A DNA stretch of 64,000 nucleotides, from assembly GCF_021018895.1 (NCBI RefSeq), contig NC_079375.1:4679560-4743559 (forward strand), in the 5' to 3' direction. The position numbers were made by a program, and so were the translations under genes. Of the stretch, positions 25,631-34,311 are shown piece by piece; position 1 is the stretch's first letter, and each line of letters opens with the position of its first letter. Under the pieces are notes generated by a model. That model was not told the DNA's origin. It made no database searches and was given only the letters and a program-made list of their open reading frames with translations. The DNA comes from Seriola aureovittata. Taxonomy: Eukaryota > Chordata > Actinopteri > Carangiformes > Carangidae.

Positions 25631-26696
25631 GTAAAGCCATAAAAATCCAAAGTATTTCCATGAAATTTAAGCAATGTGCTGTTTCTATGTGTATGTAAAC
25701 ATGACTGAGGATTTATTCTGTGATATGGATGATACCCATCCATGTGTAGCATTTATACATCTGAGAGCACCTGGATGATTTTGGCACCGGCACGCTCAGC
25801 TTTCAAAGTTTATCATGAATGACATTGAAATGGTAATGGAAGTTAGTAAAGAGTCATTAAAACTCTCATCCTATATTTTGGAACCAAGTCCACATTGCAG
25901 GTATGCAGTCTTCACCCTGACAGCAGTGTTTGGTTTGGTTTGTCTTGCCAGGTAGCTAAATGCCAGGACTAGCGAGTCATATTTTTGGCAGCAGGACAGC
26001 AGCAGACAGCTGGCTGACAGTGGCACTCTGAGATGTTAACCTGCCCAGACACTTCCCATCACCTCAGGCTTAACACAACCACTGAGCCCTGCTGCAGGGG
26101 GAGACACACTTATACACATACTGTATATACACAGGAACACAGAAAACAAAGAAGCTAATTAGGATATGTGAGCTAATTAGAGTTAATCTGTATTTGACAC
26201 ATGAGAGATCTGCTATTAAGTCTTAGTCTGTCATTTCTACTGATAGTTTGGTTTAAACAGCCTTTAAAATCCCTGACATCTGTACTTGACATTTGGTTGT
26301 TTTTCTTTTTTGTGTTTTTTTGTTTTGTTTTTTCAGTTTTTGGTGATCTACAACTTGAGGCTGATTTTACTTTTCACCCACCGAACATCACTCAGGATAA
26401 GTGTCAGCTAAATGCCTCAAATGTGATGTAAAACATTTCCACCACTGACAAGTTTGTATTGAGAGATCATGTAAGGCTTCAACCCAAAACTTGCAAACAG
26501 TCATTTATCCCACAAATTAATGGCAACCTGTCAGAGACAGACGGACAGATAGAGTCAGGCGGGCAGGCAGGCAGCCAGGTACACAAGCAGGAAATGAGAC
26601 AAACCGACAGACAGACAGACAGAGAGACAGACAGACAGGCACGTTCCCTCCTGGCAGCTCTGTTGGCCACATAACATAGCCTGGAGAAAGGCTTTG

Positions 26697-26744
<48 letters not shown>

Positions 26745-26990
26745 TATGTGTTAATATGGCATCCACAAGAGCAAGTTCTTAATTTGTGTCATGCCTTTGA
26801 ACATATTAGTCCTATGCCAATGGAATCCCAATCCTGTTGCACCACACATTTCTTTAAAACCAGACTGTTAACAACTTAAAGAACAGAAAATGTTAATAAT
26901 TTTCTGAATTTTGATCATGATATACCGTATATATTTCTATATTATATTATTTATTATATTTTATCTGATATATATATGTCTGTGTGTGTA

Positions 26991-27031
<41 letters not shown>

Positions 27032-27040
27032 TGTGATTCT
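25631..27040. other. non-coding stretch with microsatellites
   Basis: (GACA)n-like repeats at 26605-26640, (TG)n at 26700-26742 and (TA)n at 27000-27030. No exon recognised. Confidence 0.6.
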
Positions 27041-27090
27041 CATCTGTAGCATCTGTAGCAATAAAGTTTGTTGTTCAGCGGTACATGGTG
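27041..27090 (+). repeat. orphan, inverted fragment of the tRNA-Tyr unit flank
   Basis: GCAATAAAGTTTGTTGTTCAG followed by CGGTACA resembles the 5' flank of plus-strand tRNA-Tyr units (AACAATAAAGTTTGTTTTTC, then GGCAGTACA), but here it lies beside a minus-strand array and lacks a tRNA gene. A decayed, oppositely oriented unit is the likely origin. Confidence 0.4.
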
Positions 27091-27202
27091 ACACATATGT
27101 GCATAATGTACTAATGAGTACAGGAATGGCAACAGGTGTGGTCTTTGGTTTTTATTTGTTGGACACTAATTCTCTGTAACTGCTCCGCCTACAAAAGCCT
27201 CC

Positions 27203-27295
27203 TCCTTCGAGCCGGAGTTGAACCAGCGACCTAAGGATGTCAGCACTGCTCTCCTCTCCTACAGTCCTCCGCTCTACCAACTGAGCTATCGAAGG
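27203..27295 (-). tRNA. tRNA-Tyr(GTA) with 20-nt intron
   Basis: First gene of group 1. The spliced product folds as a standard tRNA: acceptor CCTTCGA/TCGAAGG with discriminator A, A box TAGCTCAGTTGG, anticodon loop containing GTA, T arm GCTGG/CCGGC and B box GGTTCAACTCC. The intron sits after the G 3' of the anticodon (between 37 and 38), the standard eukaryotic tRNA-Tyr position. It must be removed by the tRNA splicing endonuclease. A TTTT terminator on the minus strand lies at 27193-27196. This copy's intron has a GAGAGGAGAG variant start. Confidence 0.96.
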
Positions 27296-27638
27296 TATAT
27301 AAATCTGTTCGTGTACTGCCGAAAAACAAACTTTATTGTTAAAGATGACCGCAACAATATATATTGTGTACTCATAAAGTTGTAAATATGAACATCTCTA
27401 CAAATTCTTTATGCATATTTAGCCAAATACACATCAAGCCACAGATCTGCAATAATGTCAAATCAGGCAACATCATCAACCTGCAGCTGGACTAGTCAAG
27501 CTCAAGTTTCAGTTGTGGACATTATTAACATGGTTGATTCTTCCAAACACCTCACTGGCACTGTGGAAATGCTCTGTATGGGGCACGCATCAGCATGTTG
27601 TAGGTTGGACAGATCTAGGTACACCTACAAAAGCCAGC

Positions 27639-27731
27639 TCCTTCGAGCCGGAGTTGAACCAGCGACCTAAGGATGTCAGCACTGCTCTGCTCTCCTACAG
27701 TCCTCCGCTCTACCAGCTGAGCTATCGAAGG
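27639..27731 (-). tRNA. tRNA-Tyr(GTA) with 20-nt intron
   Basis: Second gene of group 1, 436 bp from the first in a tandem unit. The D arm reads CTCAGCTGG instead of the CTCAGTTGG of the other copies, a change in the D loop that keeps the A box. The rest of the mature sequence is consensus. TTTT terminator at 27629-27632 (minus strand). Confidence 0.96.
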
Positions 27732-28073
27732 TATATAAATCTCTTTGTGTGCTGCCGAAAAAGAAACTTTATTGTTAAAGATGATAGCAACAATATATGT
27801 TGTGTAATGGTAAAGTTGTAAACATGAACATCTCTACAAATTCTTGATGCTTAATCAGCAATATACATGATCAAGCTATAGAACTGTAGTAATGTCATAC
27901 CGGCTGTTATTATCACCCTGCAGCTGGACTAGAAAGGCTGAAATTTCAGTTTCTGGACATGATTTACAGAGAGCTGACTGCCACCGTAGAAATGCTCTGT
28001 ATGAGGGATGTATCAGCTTGTTTTTACTTTATCTACTGGACAGTTATTCTCTGTAACACCTATAAAAACCTTC

Positions 28074-28166
28074 TCCTTCGAGCCGGAGTTGAACCAGCGA
28101 CCTAAGGATGTCAGCATCACTCTGCTCTCCTACAGTCCTCCGCTCTACCAACTGAGCTATCGAAGG
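28074..28166 (-). tRNA. tRNA-Tyr(GTA) with 20-nt intron, GTGATGC intron type
   Basis: Third gene of group 1. The intron is of the class containing AGTGATGCTGAC, shared with the copies at 30137, 31520, 39040 and 51437, which groups these units by descent. The mature sequence is consensus. A five-T terminator lies at 28064-28068. Beyond its 5' side the unit continues into a long flank (28250-28630) duplicated at 30300-30765. Confidence 0.96.
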
Positions 28167-28249
28167 TATATGCCTCCACTTTTATACTGCTGAATAATCC
28201 ACTTTTTGTTGAAGGTGACAGTAATAGTATACATTATATGTCAACGTTA

Positions 28250-28631
28250 AAGTTTTTACACTTTTTACTGTTGTGAAGCAACTTCGCAAAAAGTTCATAC
28301 AACTGTAAACTAGTCGCCAATAATTGCACTGCCCACAGTTTTGTAATGAAATAAGGTTTTAAATATTTGAAACAGTAAAATACTTTTGGTTCATTATGAA
28401 ACTGGCAGGACTAATCAGACTGGTTAGTTAGTAGCTGGTCCTTCAGTGTGGCCCAGGATGCATTTGCCTTCACACTGCTAAAACAGTGTGAAGGCGACCA
28501 CTTCCTAATATGGTCTGAATGATCGGCTCTCAAATGCATTCACACCTGTACTAAGAGCTGGCCTGTGATGGATGTTAATACCAGGTCTGACTTCACTGAA
28601 ATGCTCTGTTTTTCACTTTATCTATCAGAAA
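28250..28631. repeat. array-associated flank repeat with a perfect 12-bp hairpin
   Basis: Repeated directly at about 30310-30764 and in inverse at about 53300-53660, with a partial copy at 51003-51180. It contains GCCTTCACACTG-CTAAAA-CAGTGTGAAGGC, a perfect 12-bp stem near 28470-28500. This copy has lost about 80 bp after CTAGTCGCC compared with the 30.3-kb copy. CAGGTGTGAA-type motifs suggest that the flank contains an older MITE. Confidence 0.7.
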
Positions 28632-29309
28632 CAGTGGCGGCTGCTGGTCTTATAAGGAGCGGAAGCTCATTTTTCGGCCTACATCATAAAATGTGTCCGT
28701 TTATTTATATGTAAATTCGCAGAGTGACAGAAGAGAGTCGCCAAACACAACGCTAGTCGTTTTTAACAAAGACAAAGTCGCTGAGGATCAGTAACGTCTC
28801 CAGATCCACTCAACACCACGAATGAAAAACTTGAAAACTGCTCCGGTGGATGCTTATACTTCAAGATCGCTGATTCGCTCATTTCGCTGTCAATCAAAAA
28901 GGGACTCAGCGTCAGACAGATCATCCAATCATCATGCAGAGGCCGAGCGTCCGGGCCAGCCCACTGTCCCATAGACCCCCAGAGACGCTGAGCGTCCGAT
29001 GGGCGGGACAAAGCCCAGCATTTATCCAATGACCGTCTAGTTTCGCTGCAGTGGAACAACCCACTCTCTGCTTCCCCATTGAAGTCAGTAGACGCTCTGC
29101 GTCTACACTGTGTAAAGCACTGTGGCGCTGCGGGGATGAATGAGGAGGAAGTCGTGGCGGTTACCTGTAATAAGTAGCTGATTCTGAACAAAAGATGAAC
29201 ATGTTCTAGCGCATATTTAGTCAATGAAATGTACACACAACAGTTCATATTTGACCACTTATTTTGTTGACATTTTAGCAGTCTTAGAGCAATCACCCCT
29301 GATCAGGAC
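28624..29309 (-). mobile_element. hAT-type non-autonomous transposon without tRNA cargo
   Basis: The element body is 28632-29301: CAGTGGCGGCTGCTGG at one end and a decayed CACCCCTG at the other (CGCCACTG expected). Flanking 8-mers ATCAGAAA (28624-28631) and ATCAGGAC (29302-29309) form a target-site duplication with two mismatches. The unoccupied site, CTATCAGGACCC in the same orientation, is preserved at about 51003-51030 and 53270-53300 on the opposite strand. The interior is about 670 bp with no transposase. A 20-nt block near the right end present in the 38.3-kb copy is missing here. Eight-bp duplication and CAG..CTG ends support hAT. Confidence 0.8.
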
Positions 29310-29346
29310 CCTAATCTCTGTAACTGCTCCGCCTACAAAAGGCTCC

Positions 29347-29439
29347 TCCTTCGAGCCGGAGTTGAACCAGCGACCTAAGGATGTCAGCACTGCTCTGCTC
29401 TCCTACAGTCCTCCGCTCTACCAACTGAGCTATCGAAGG
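29347..29439 (-). tRNA. tRNA-Tyr(GTA) with 20-nt intron
   Basis: Fourth gene of group 1, immediately beyond the inserted hAT element. Consensus mature sequence, intron of the common GAGAGCAGAGCAGTGC type, TTTT terminator at 29337-29340. Confidence 0.96.
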
Positions 29440-29775
29440 TATATCAACCTGTTTGTGTGCTGCCAAAAAAGAAACATTGTTGTTAAAGATGATCGCAACA
29501 ATATATATTGTGTAATCATAAAGTTGTAAACATGAACATCTCTATAAATTCTTGATGCATATTTAGCCAAATACACATCAAGCCACAGATCTGCAATAAT
29601 GTCAAATCAGGCAACATCATCAACCTGCAGCTGGACTAGTCAAGCTCAAGGTTCAGTTGTGGACATTATTAACATGGTTGATTCTTCCAAACACCTCACT
29701 GGCACTGTGGAAATGTTCTGTATGGGGCACGCATCAGCATGTTGGACAGATCTAGGTACACCTATAAAAGCCTCC

Positions 29776-29868
29776 TCCTTCGAGCCGGAGTTGAACCAGC
29801 GACCTAAGGATGTCAGCACTGCTCTGCTCTCCTACAGTCCTCCGCTCTACCAACTGAGCTATCGAAGG
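29776..29868 (-). tRNA. tRNA-Tyr(GTA) with 20-nt intron
   Basis: Fifth gene of group 1, 429 bp from the previous copy. Mature sequence and intron are identical to the 29347 gene. TTTT terminator at 29766-29769. The downstream flank carries AACATGCTGATGCG-like sequence shared with the 27639, 51660 and 52508 units. Confidence 0.96.
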
Positions 29869-30136
29869 TATATAAATCGGTTTGTGTGCTGCCGAAAAAC
29901 AAACTTTATTGTTAAAGATGACCGCAACAATATATGTTGTGTAATGGTAAAGTTGTAAACATGAACATCTCTACAAATTCTTGGTGCTTAATCAGCAATT
30001 TACCTGCAGTTGGACTAGAAAGGCTGAAATTTCAGTTTCTGGAAATGATTTACAGAGAGCTGACTGCCACCAGTATCAGCATGTTTTTACTTTATCTATT
30101 GGACAGTTATTCTCTGTAACACCTACAAAAGCCTCC

Positions 30137-30229
30137 TCCTTCGAGCCGGAGTTGAACCAGCGACCTAAGGATGTCAGCATCACTCTGCTCTCCTACAGTC
30201 CTCCGCTCTACCAACTGAGCTATCGAAGG
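30137..30229 (-). tRNA. tRNA-Tyr(GTA) with 20-nt intron, GTGATGC intron type
   Basis: Sixth gene of group 1. Intron and flank match the 28074 gene, so the two lie in direct duplicates of a ~2-kb segment. Consensus mature sequence. TTTT terminator at 30127-30130. Confidence 0.96.
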
Positions 30230-30299
30230 TATACTCCTCCACTTTTATACTGCTGACCAATCCACTTTTTGTTAAAGATGACAGTAATAGTATACATTA

Positions 30300-30764
30300 T
30301 ATATGTCAATGTTAAAGTTTTTACACCTTTTACTGTTGTGAAGCAACTTCGCAAAAAGTTCATACCACTGTAAACTAGTCGCCAGGTGGACTCACTGGCC
30401 TGTTCACACCTGGCATTGACATCTGTCTCGGGTGACCCCATCACCAGGGTAAATAATTGCACTGCCCACAGTTTTGTAATGAAATAAGGTTTTAAATATT
30501 TGAAACAGTAAAATACTTTTGGTTCATTATGAAACTGGCAGGACTAATCAGACTGGTTAGTTAGTAGCTGGTCCTTCAGTTTGGCCCAGGATGCATTTGC
30601 CTTCACACTGCTAAAACAGTGTGAAGGCGACCACTTCCTAATATGGTCTGAATGATCGGCTCTCAAATGCATTCACACCTGTACTAAGAGCTGGCCTGTG
30701 ATGGATGTTAATACCAGGTCTGACTTCACTGAAATGCTCTGTTTTTCACTTTATCTATCAGAAA
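30300..30764. repeat. second copy of the array-associated flank repeat
   Basis: Direct duplicate of 28250-28631 with the fuller version of the segment after CTAGTCGCC. It contains the same CTTCACACTG-CTAAAA-CAGTGTGAAG hairpin. The 3' border shares the mutated ATCAGAAA 8-mer with the 28.6-kb copy, so this duplication happened after the hAT insertion. Confidence 0.7.
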
Positions 30765-30967
30765 CAGTGGCGGCTGCTGGTCTTATAATGAGGGGAAGCT
30801 CATTTTTCGGCCTACATCATAAAATGTGTCCGTTTATTTATATGTAAATTCGCAGAGTGACAGAAGAGAGTCGCCAAACACAACGCTAGTCGTTTTTAAC
30901 AAAGACAAAGTCGCTGAGGATCAGTAACGTCTCCAGATCAACTCCGAACAACGGAATGAAAAACTGC
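30765..30967 (-). mobile_element. truncated hAT-type copy
   Basis: Starts with the same CAGTGGCGGCTGCTGG terminus as 28632 and stays colinear for about 200 bp. It then breaks inside the element after GAATGAAAAACT and joins directly to the tRNA-unit flank GCCGAAAAACAAAC. The other end is missing. It is a by-product of unequal exchange or deletion in the array. Confidence 0.75.
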
Positions 30968-31133
30968 CGAAAAACAAACTTTATTGTTAAAGATGACTGC
31001 AACAATATATATTGTGTAATCATAAAGTTGTAAACATGAACATCTCTACAAATTCTTTATGCATATTTAGCCAAATACACATCAAGCCACAGATCTGCAA
31101 TAATCTCAAATCAGGCAACATCATCAACCTGCA

Positions 31134-31217
31134 GCTGAAACAGCGACCTAAGGATGTCAGCACTGCTCTGCTCTGCTCTCCTACAGTCCTCCGCTCTACC
31201 AACTGAGCTATTGAAGG
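31134..31217 (-). pseudogene. truncated tRNA-Tyr pseudogene with 25-nt intron
   Basis: The 3' acceptor strand, the discriminator and most of the T arm are missing: the sequence switches at GCTGAAACAG from tRNA into the CAACCTGCAGCTG flank. The 5' part is intact except for one change in the acceptor (CTATTGAAGG on the plus strand, where CTATCGAAGG is normal). The intron is 25 nt, one 5-nt AGAGC-type unit longer than its relatives. No B box, so no expected transcription. Confidence 0.88.
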
Positions 31218-31519
31218 TATAGGAATCATCAATCAACAATATATGTTGTGTAATGGTAAAGTTGTAAGCATGAATGTCTCTAGAAAAAATTAATGCTTAA
31301 TCAGCAATACACATGATCAAGCTATAGATCTGTAGTAATGTCATACCAGCTGTTATTATCACCCTGCAGCTGGACTAGAAAGGCTGAAATTTCAGTTTCT
31401 GGACATGATTTACAGAGAGCTGACTGCCACTGTAGAAATGCTCTGTATGAGGGATGTATCAGCTTGTTTTTACTTTATCTACTGGACAGTTATTCTCTGT
31501 AACACCTATAAAAGCCTCC

Positions 31520-31612
31520 TCCTTCGAGCCGGAGTTGAACCAGCGACCTAAGGATGTCAGCATCACTCTGCTCTCCTACAGTCCTCCGCTCTACCAACTG
31601 AGCTATCGAAGG
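31520..31612 (-). tRNA. tRNA-Tyr(GTA) with 20-nt intron, GTGATGC intron type
   Basis: Last gene of group 1. Its 5' side leaves the array abruptly: immediately upstream of the acceptor is unrelated sequence (GGGTCAAGTCAAAC on the plus strand) instead of the usual TATATA flank. Mature sequence consensus. TTTT terminator at 31510-31513. It keeps internal promoters but has lost the shared upstream region. Confidence 0.95.
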
Positions 31613-32485
31613 GGGTCAAGTCAAACATGTCATCCTGTGCTGAGCATTTCAGATGGTGTCGGGGTTAAGTAAGGCAGCTATAATGGTGCTGTTCTTTCAG
31701 CTCTGGAACACTCGTGACATTTTCCCTTTTAAGCTGAGCTGATAAAAAGAGATGATGTCCAGGAAACTGGCTCTTCAGGATTCAACCTTGTGAATCCATA
31801 TATGTACATAAAAGGTAAATGTTGTATGGAAGCACATATGTGTATTGTATCCACCATCTACATTGATCAGCTGCCAAATGTAAAGCATGTCCCATCTGAA
31901 ACGTGGGATAATAATCTGCCTGAAGGTTGTGGGAAAGTTTACCGCTGAAAGCAGCTGGACAGACACATGATCACATAAACACACCGCAGAGAGTCCAGTG
32001 TGAGGCCACACCATACAGAAACAAATGATATTCATTGAACAGTGTTTTGCACCGAGGCATCACAATTTTCACTTTCTCACACACTGAGAATGAGATGGAA
32101 AGCAAACAGATCCAAGTCACTGAGGACGACTCAGGAAAGATTTAACCTCCAAAAGCAAAACAGAAATACAGACCTGCATATACAGATGCAAAAACAACAT
32201 GAAGCCTGTAAAGTGTATGGACTGTTGTACAGATATATAGACTGCTGTTGTGACAATTGCAAGGTATACAGTAGAAATACCCTGTTCACCTTCACTGCTG
32301 AACACAGTGCCTTGCTGGACGATGTCAAATTGTTTTGTGGCTAAAGCTGTGATTTGACCTGGCATCAGGCTGTATAACAGCACAGCCAAAGACAGTGGCT
32401 CATGATCTGGACTGCTGAACTATTATTACTACTACTGAAGTATGTCTTTTTGGACACTTGATTGTCCCCTAGGGGATATATAAAG
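31613..32485. other. non-coding stretch, no gene seen
   Basis: Unique-looking sequence between array 1 and the tetranucleotide repeat. No recognisable exon. Confidence 0.5.

Positions 32486-32565
<80 letters not shown>
32486..32565. repeat. (TATC)20 microsatellite
   Basis: Twenty uninterrupted tetranucleotide units, followed by degenerate ATCC/GTCTATC units. Length suggests high polymorphism. Confidence 0.95.
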
Positions 32566-32639
32566 CATCCATTTGTCTATCTGTCTAATCTATATATCTA
32601 AAGGCAAGCTTCAGCATGTGGAACAAGCAAGGACAACCT

Positions 32640-32978
32640 TGTTAGGATAAGGTTAAGCAAGTAGTGGTTATGGTTAGGTTGGGGTTAGGGTTAGAGTTGT
32701 GTGTGTGGTTTAGGTGTTACTTGTGTTGTTTAAACAGTGACTTTATAGACACTTGTCTTCCTTATAGGGACAAAAAGCAAATCCCCTTAACATAAAGTTT
32801 AGGTCGAGGTTAGTATAAGGTTAGTGTGCGTGTGTTTGTGTGTGGGTGGATTCCAAGTATTACTCCGTTGTGGGGACCTAAGTCTGTTTCATTACACACA
32901 TTATCAGGACTTTTTCTTATGGGGACAAAAAGCAAATCCTCATAATGTAAGGTTTAGTTTAAGGTTACGATAGAGGTC

Positions 32979-33013
<35 letters not shown>

Positions 33014-33115
33014 CCAGGTATTACTCAAGTTGTGGGGACCTAAGTCACAGTCATATTTTGGGGACTTTTATGAGGACAAAAAGCATATCCCCATAGCATG
33101 TGTGTGCCTAACTCC
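32640..33115 (+). repeat. GTGGGGACC/GGGGACAAAAAGC dispersed repeat, tandem copies
   Basis: Three successive degenerate copies of a block containing TTGTGGGGACCTAAGT, then TTATGGGGACAAAAAGCA, then CATAATGTAAGGTTTAG, with (GT)n at 32982-33011. It is related to the repeat at 10441-10980 and to 41690-41815. Both of the last two end just downstream of a minus-strand tRNA-Tyr gene. Confidence 0.65.
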
Positions 33116-33142
33116 GTAATACCTACAACCACAAAAAACTCC

Positions 33143-33230
33143 TCCTTCGAGCCGGAGTTGAACCAGTGACCTAAGGATGACAGTATTGCTCTCCTACAGT
33201 CCTCCGCTCTACCAACTGAGCTATCGAAGG
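33143..33230 (-). tRNA. tRNA-Tyr(GTA) with 15-nt intron, T-stem change
   Basis: An isolated member of the older group. The intron is 15 nt. GTCACTGG replaces GTCGCTGG, turning the first T-stem pair (G-C) into an A-C mismatch; anticodon, acceptor stem and B box are otherwise normal. Six-T terminator at 33133-33138. Flanks lack the unit sequence of groups 1, 3 and 4. The mismatch makes reduced function possible. Confidence 0.92.
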
Positions 33231-34229
33231 GTTGTGCCTCACTTTTGTGTAACAACGTCTTGGGAAATGTCCAAGTCATGAAAATATGAATAATAGCTGC
33301 ATTAGATAGAGCACCAGGCTGACTGCTGATAGGGCCACAGTCAAACAGATGAAAACATTCAACACTGCCAAACAGTTAACTACATTTTAACCGAATCCAG
33401 GTCCTGCAGCAAAGCTGTCAGGAGGGAAATGTTTTCAATCTATAATCATTAATTATTAAAGGTATGTGGTTATACATAGTCTGATTCTATATGTCTTTAT
33501 GTATATATATATGTATATATATATATATATAGTTACAGGATTTAATCAGGTCAAAACTTTGGACTTTAATGTTTCTGCTCCAGTCCACACATGCAGGCGG
33601 AGCAGAGAAGACACATGTGGAAACTCCAGATCAAATGTCTCCTTTCTCCTTCCTCCTCCAGAGGGAGGAAACTCCATTTGGCCTCCGCTGACAGGTCAAG
33701 GTAGTCAGAACCGAAAAATAGACTTCCACAGAGTGTTTAGTTTACAGCGTGCAGTGACTGAGCTTGTTATTACTCATTTGTCAGTCCACAGGCTGACGTT
33801 GCAGTATGGCATGGAGAGAGTGGGAAGGGTTTCATTTATAAATAATAATTAGTCATCAACCTCTCAGACTGAGCTTTTTTGAGTATAAATTAAACCTTAG
33901 CTTCACATTTCAGTTTTAAGTTTAAGATCTACGTCCTTTCACTATGGAGGTCTGATTATGATTAGTAACCTGAGGACTTTACCTCAGCAGCAGAGAAACT
34001 ATGGTTCTTGAAGATGGTAAATCAATCATTCAGTTGCTACTACAATAAAATGATTGGCATACCTTTCTTTAAGTTAAGAAAATACTGTAATTATTATGTT
34101 TATGAAACTTTTGAGGTAATGAAGTGCTGAAAACAAAGCACTTGTTACAAGGGTCATTGAGAAGGCCAATGTGTATGATGCTTGTCATATATATATATGG
34201 CAAAGAATCAATCAATAATTTAACATCCT
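33231..34229. other. non-coding stretch, no gene seen
   Basis: A (TA)n-rich stretch lies at 33495-33532. A frame at 33466-33852 passes through it and shows no domain. No exon recognised. Confidence 0.5.
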
Positions 34230-34311
34230 CGCTGTGAGCAGGATTTGAACCTGCGCAGGGAAACCCTATTGGATTTCAAGTCCAACGCCTTAACCACTCG
34301 GCCATCACAGC
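34230..34311 (-). tRNA. tRNA-Ser(TGA), intronless
   Basis: The minus strand reads as a class II tRNA: acceptor GCTGTGA/TCACAGC with discriminator G, A box TGGCCGAGTGG, anticodon stem TTGGA/TCCAA around CTTGAAA (anticodon TGA), a long variable arm AGGG-TTT-CCCT typical of tRNA-Ser, and B box GGTTCAAATCC. All stems pair. No TTTT run occurs in the first ~35 nt downstream on the minus strand; only TTAAATTATT is nearby. Termination may therefore be inefficient or use a weak site. Confidence 0.93.

Noticed and set aside
28763..29296. 177-codon open frame, with a similar 183-codon frame at 38292-38843
   Set aside because: Both lie in the two hAT-type copies. In the segment I compared, amino-acid-changing differences (4) are not fewer than silent ones (3), and no known domain is visible. 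This is drift in a non-coding transposon, not a protein under selection.
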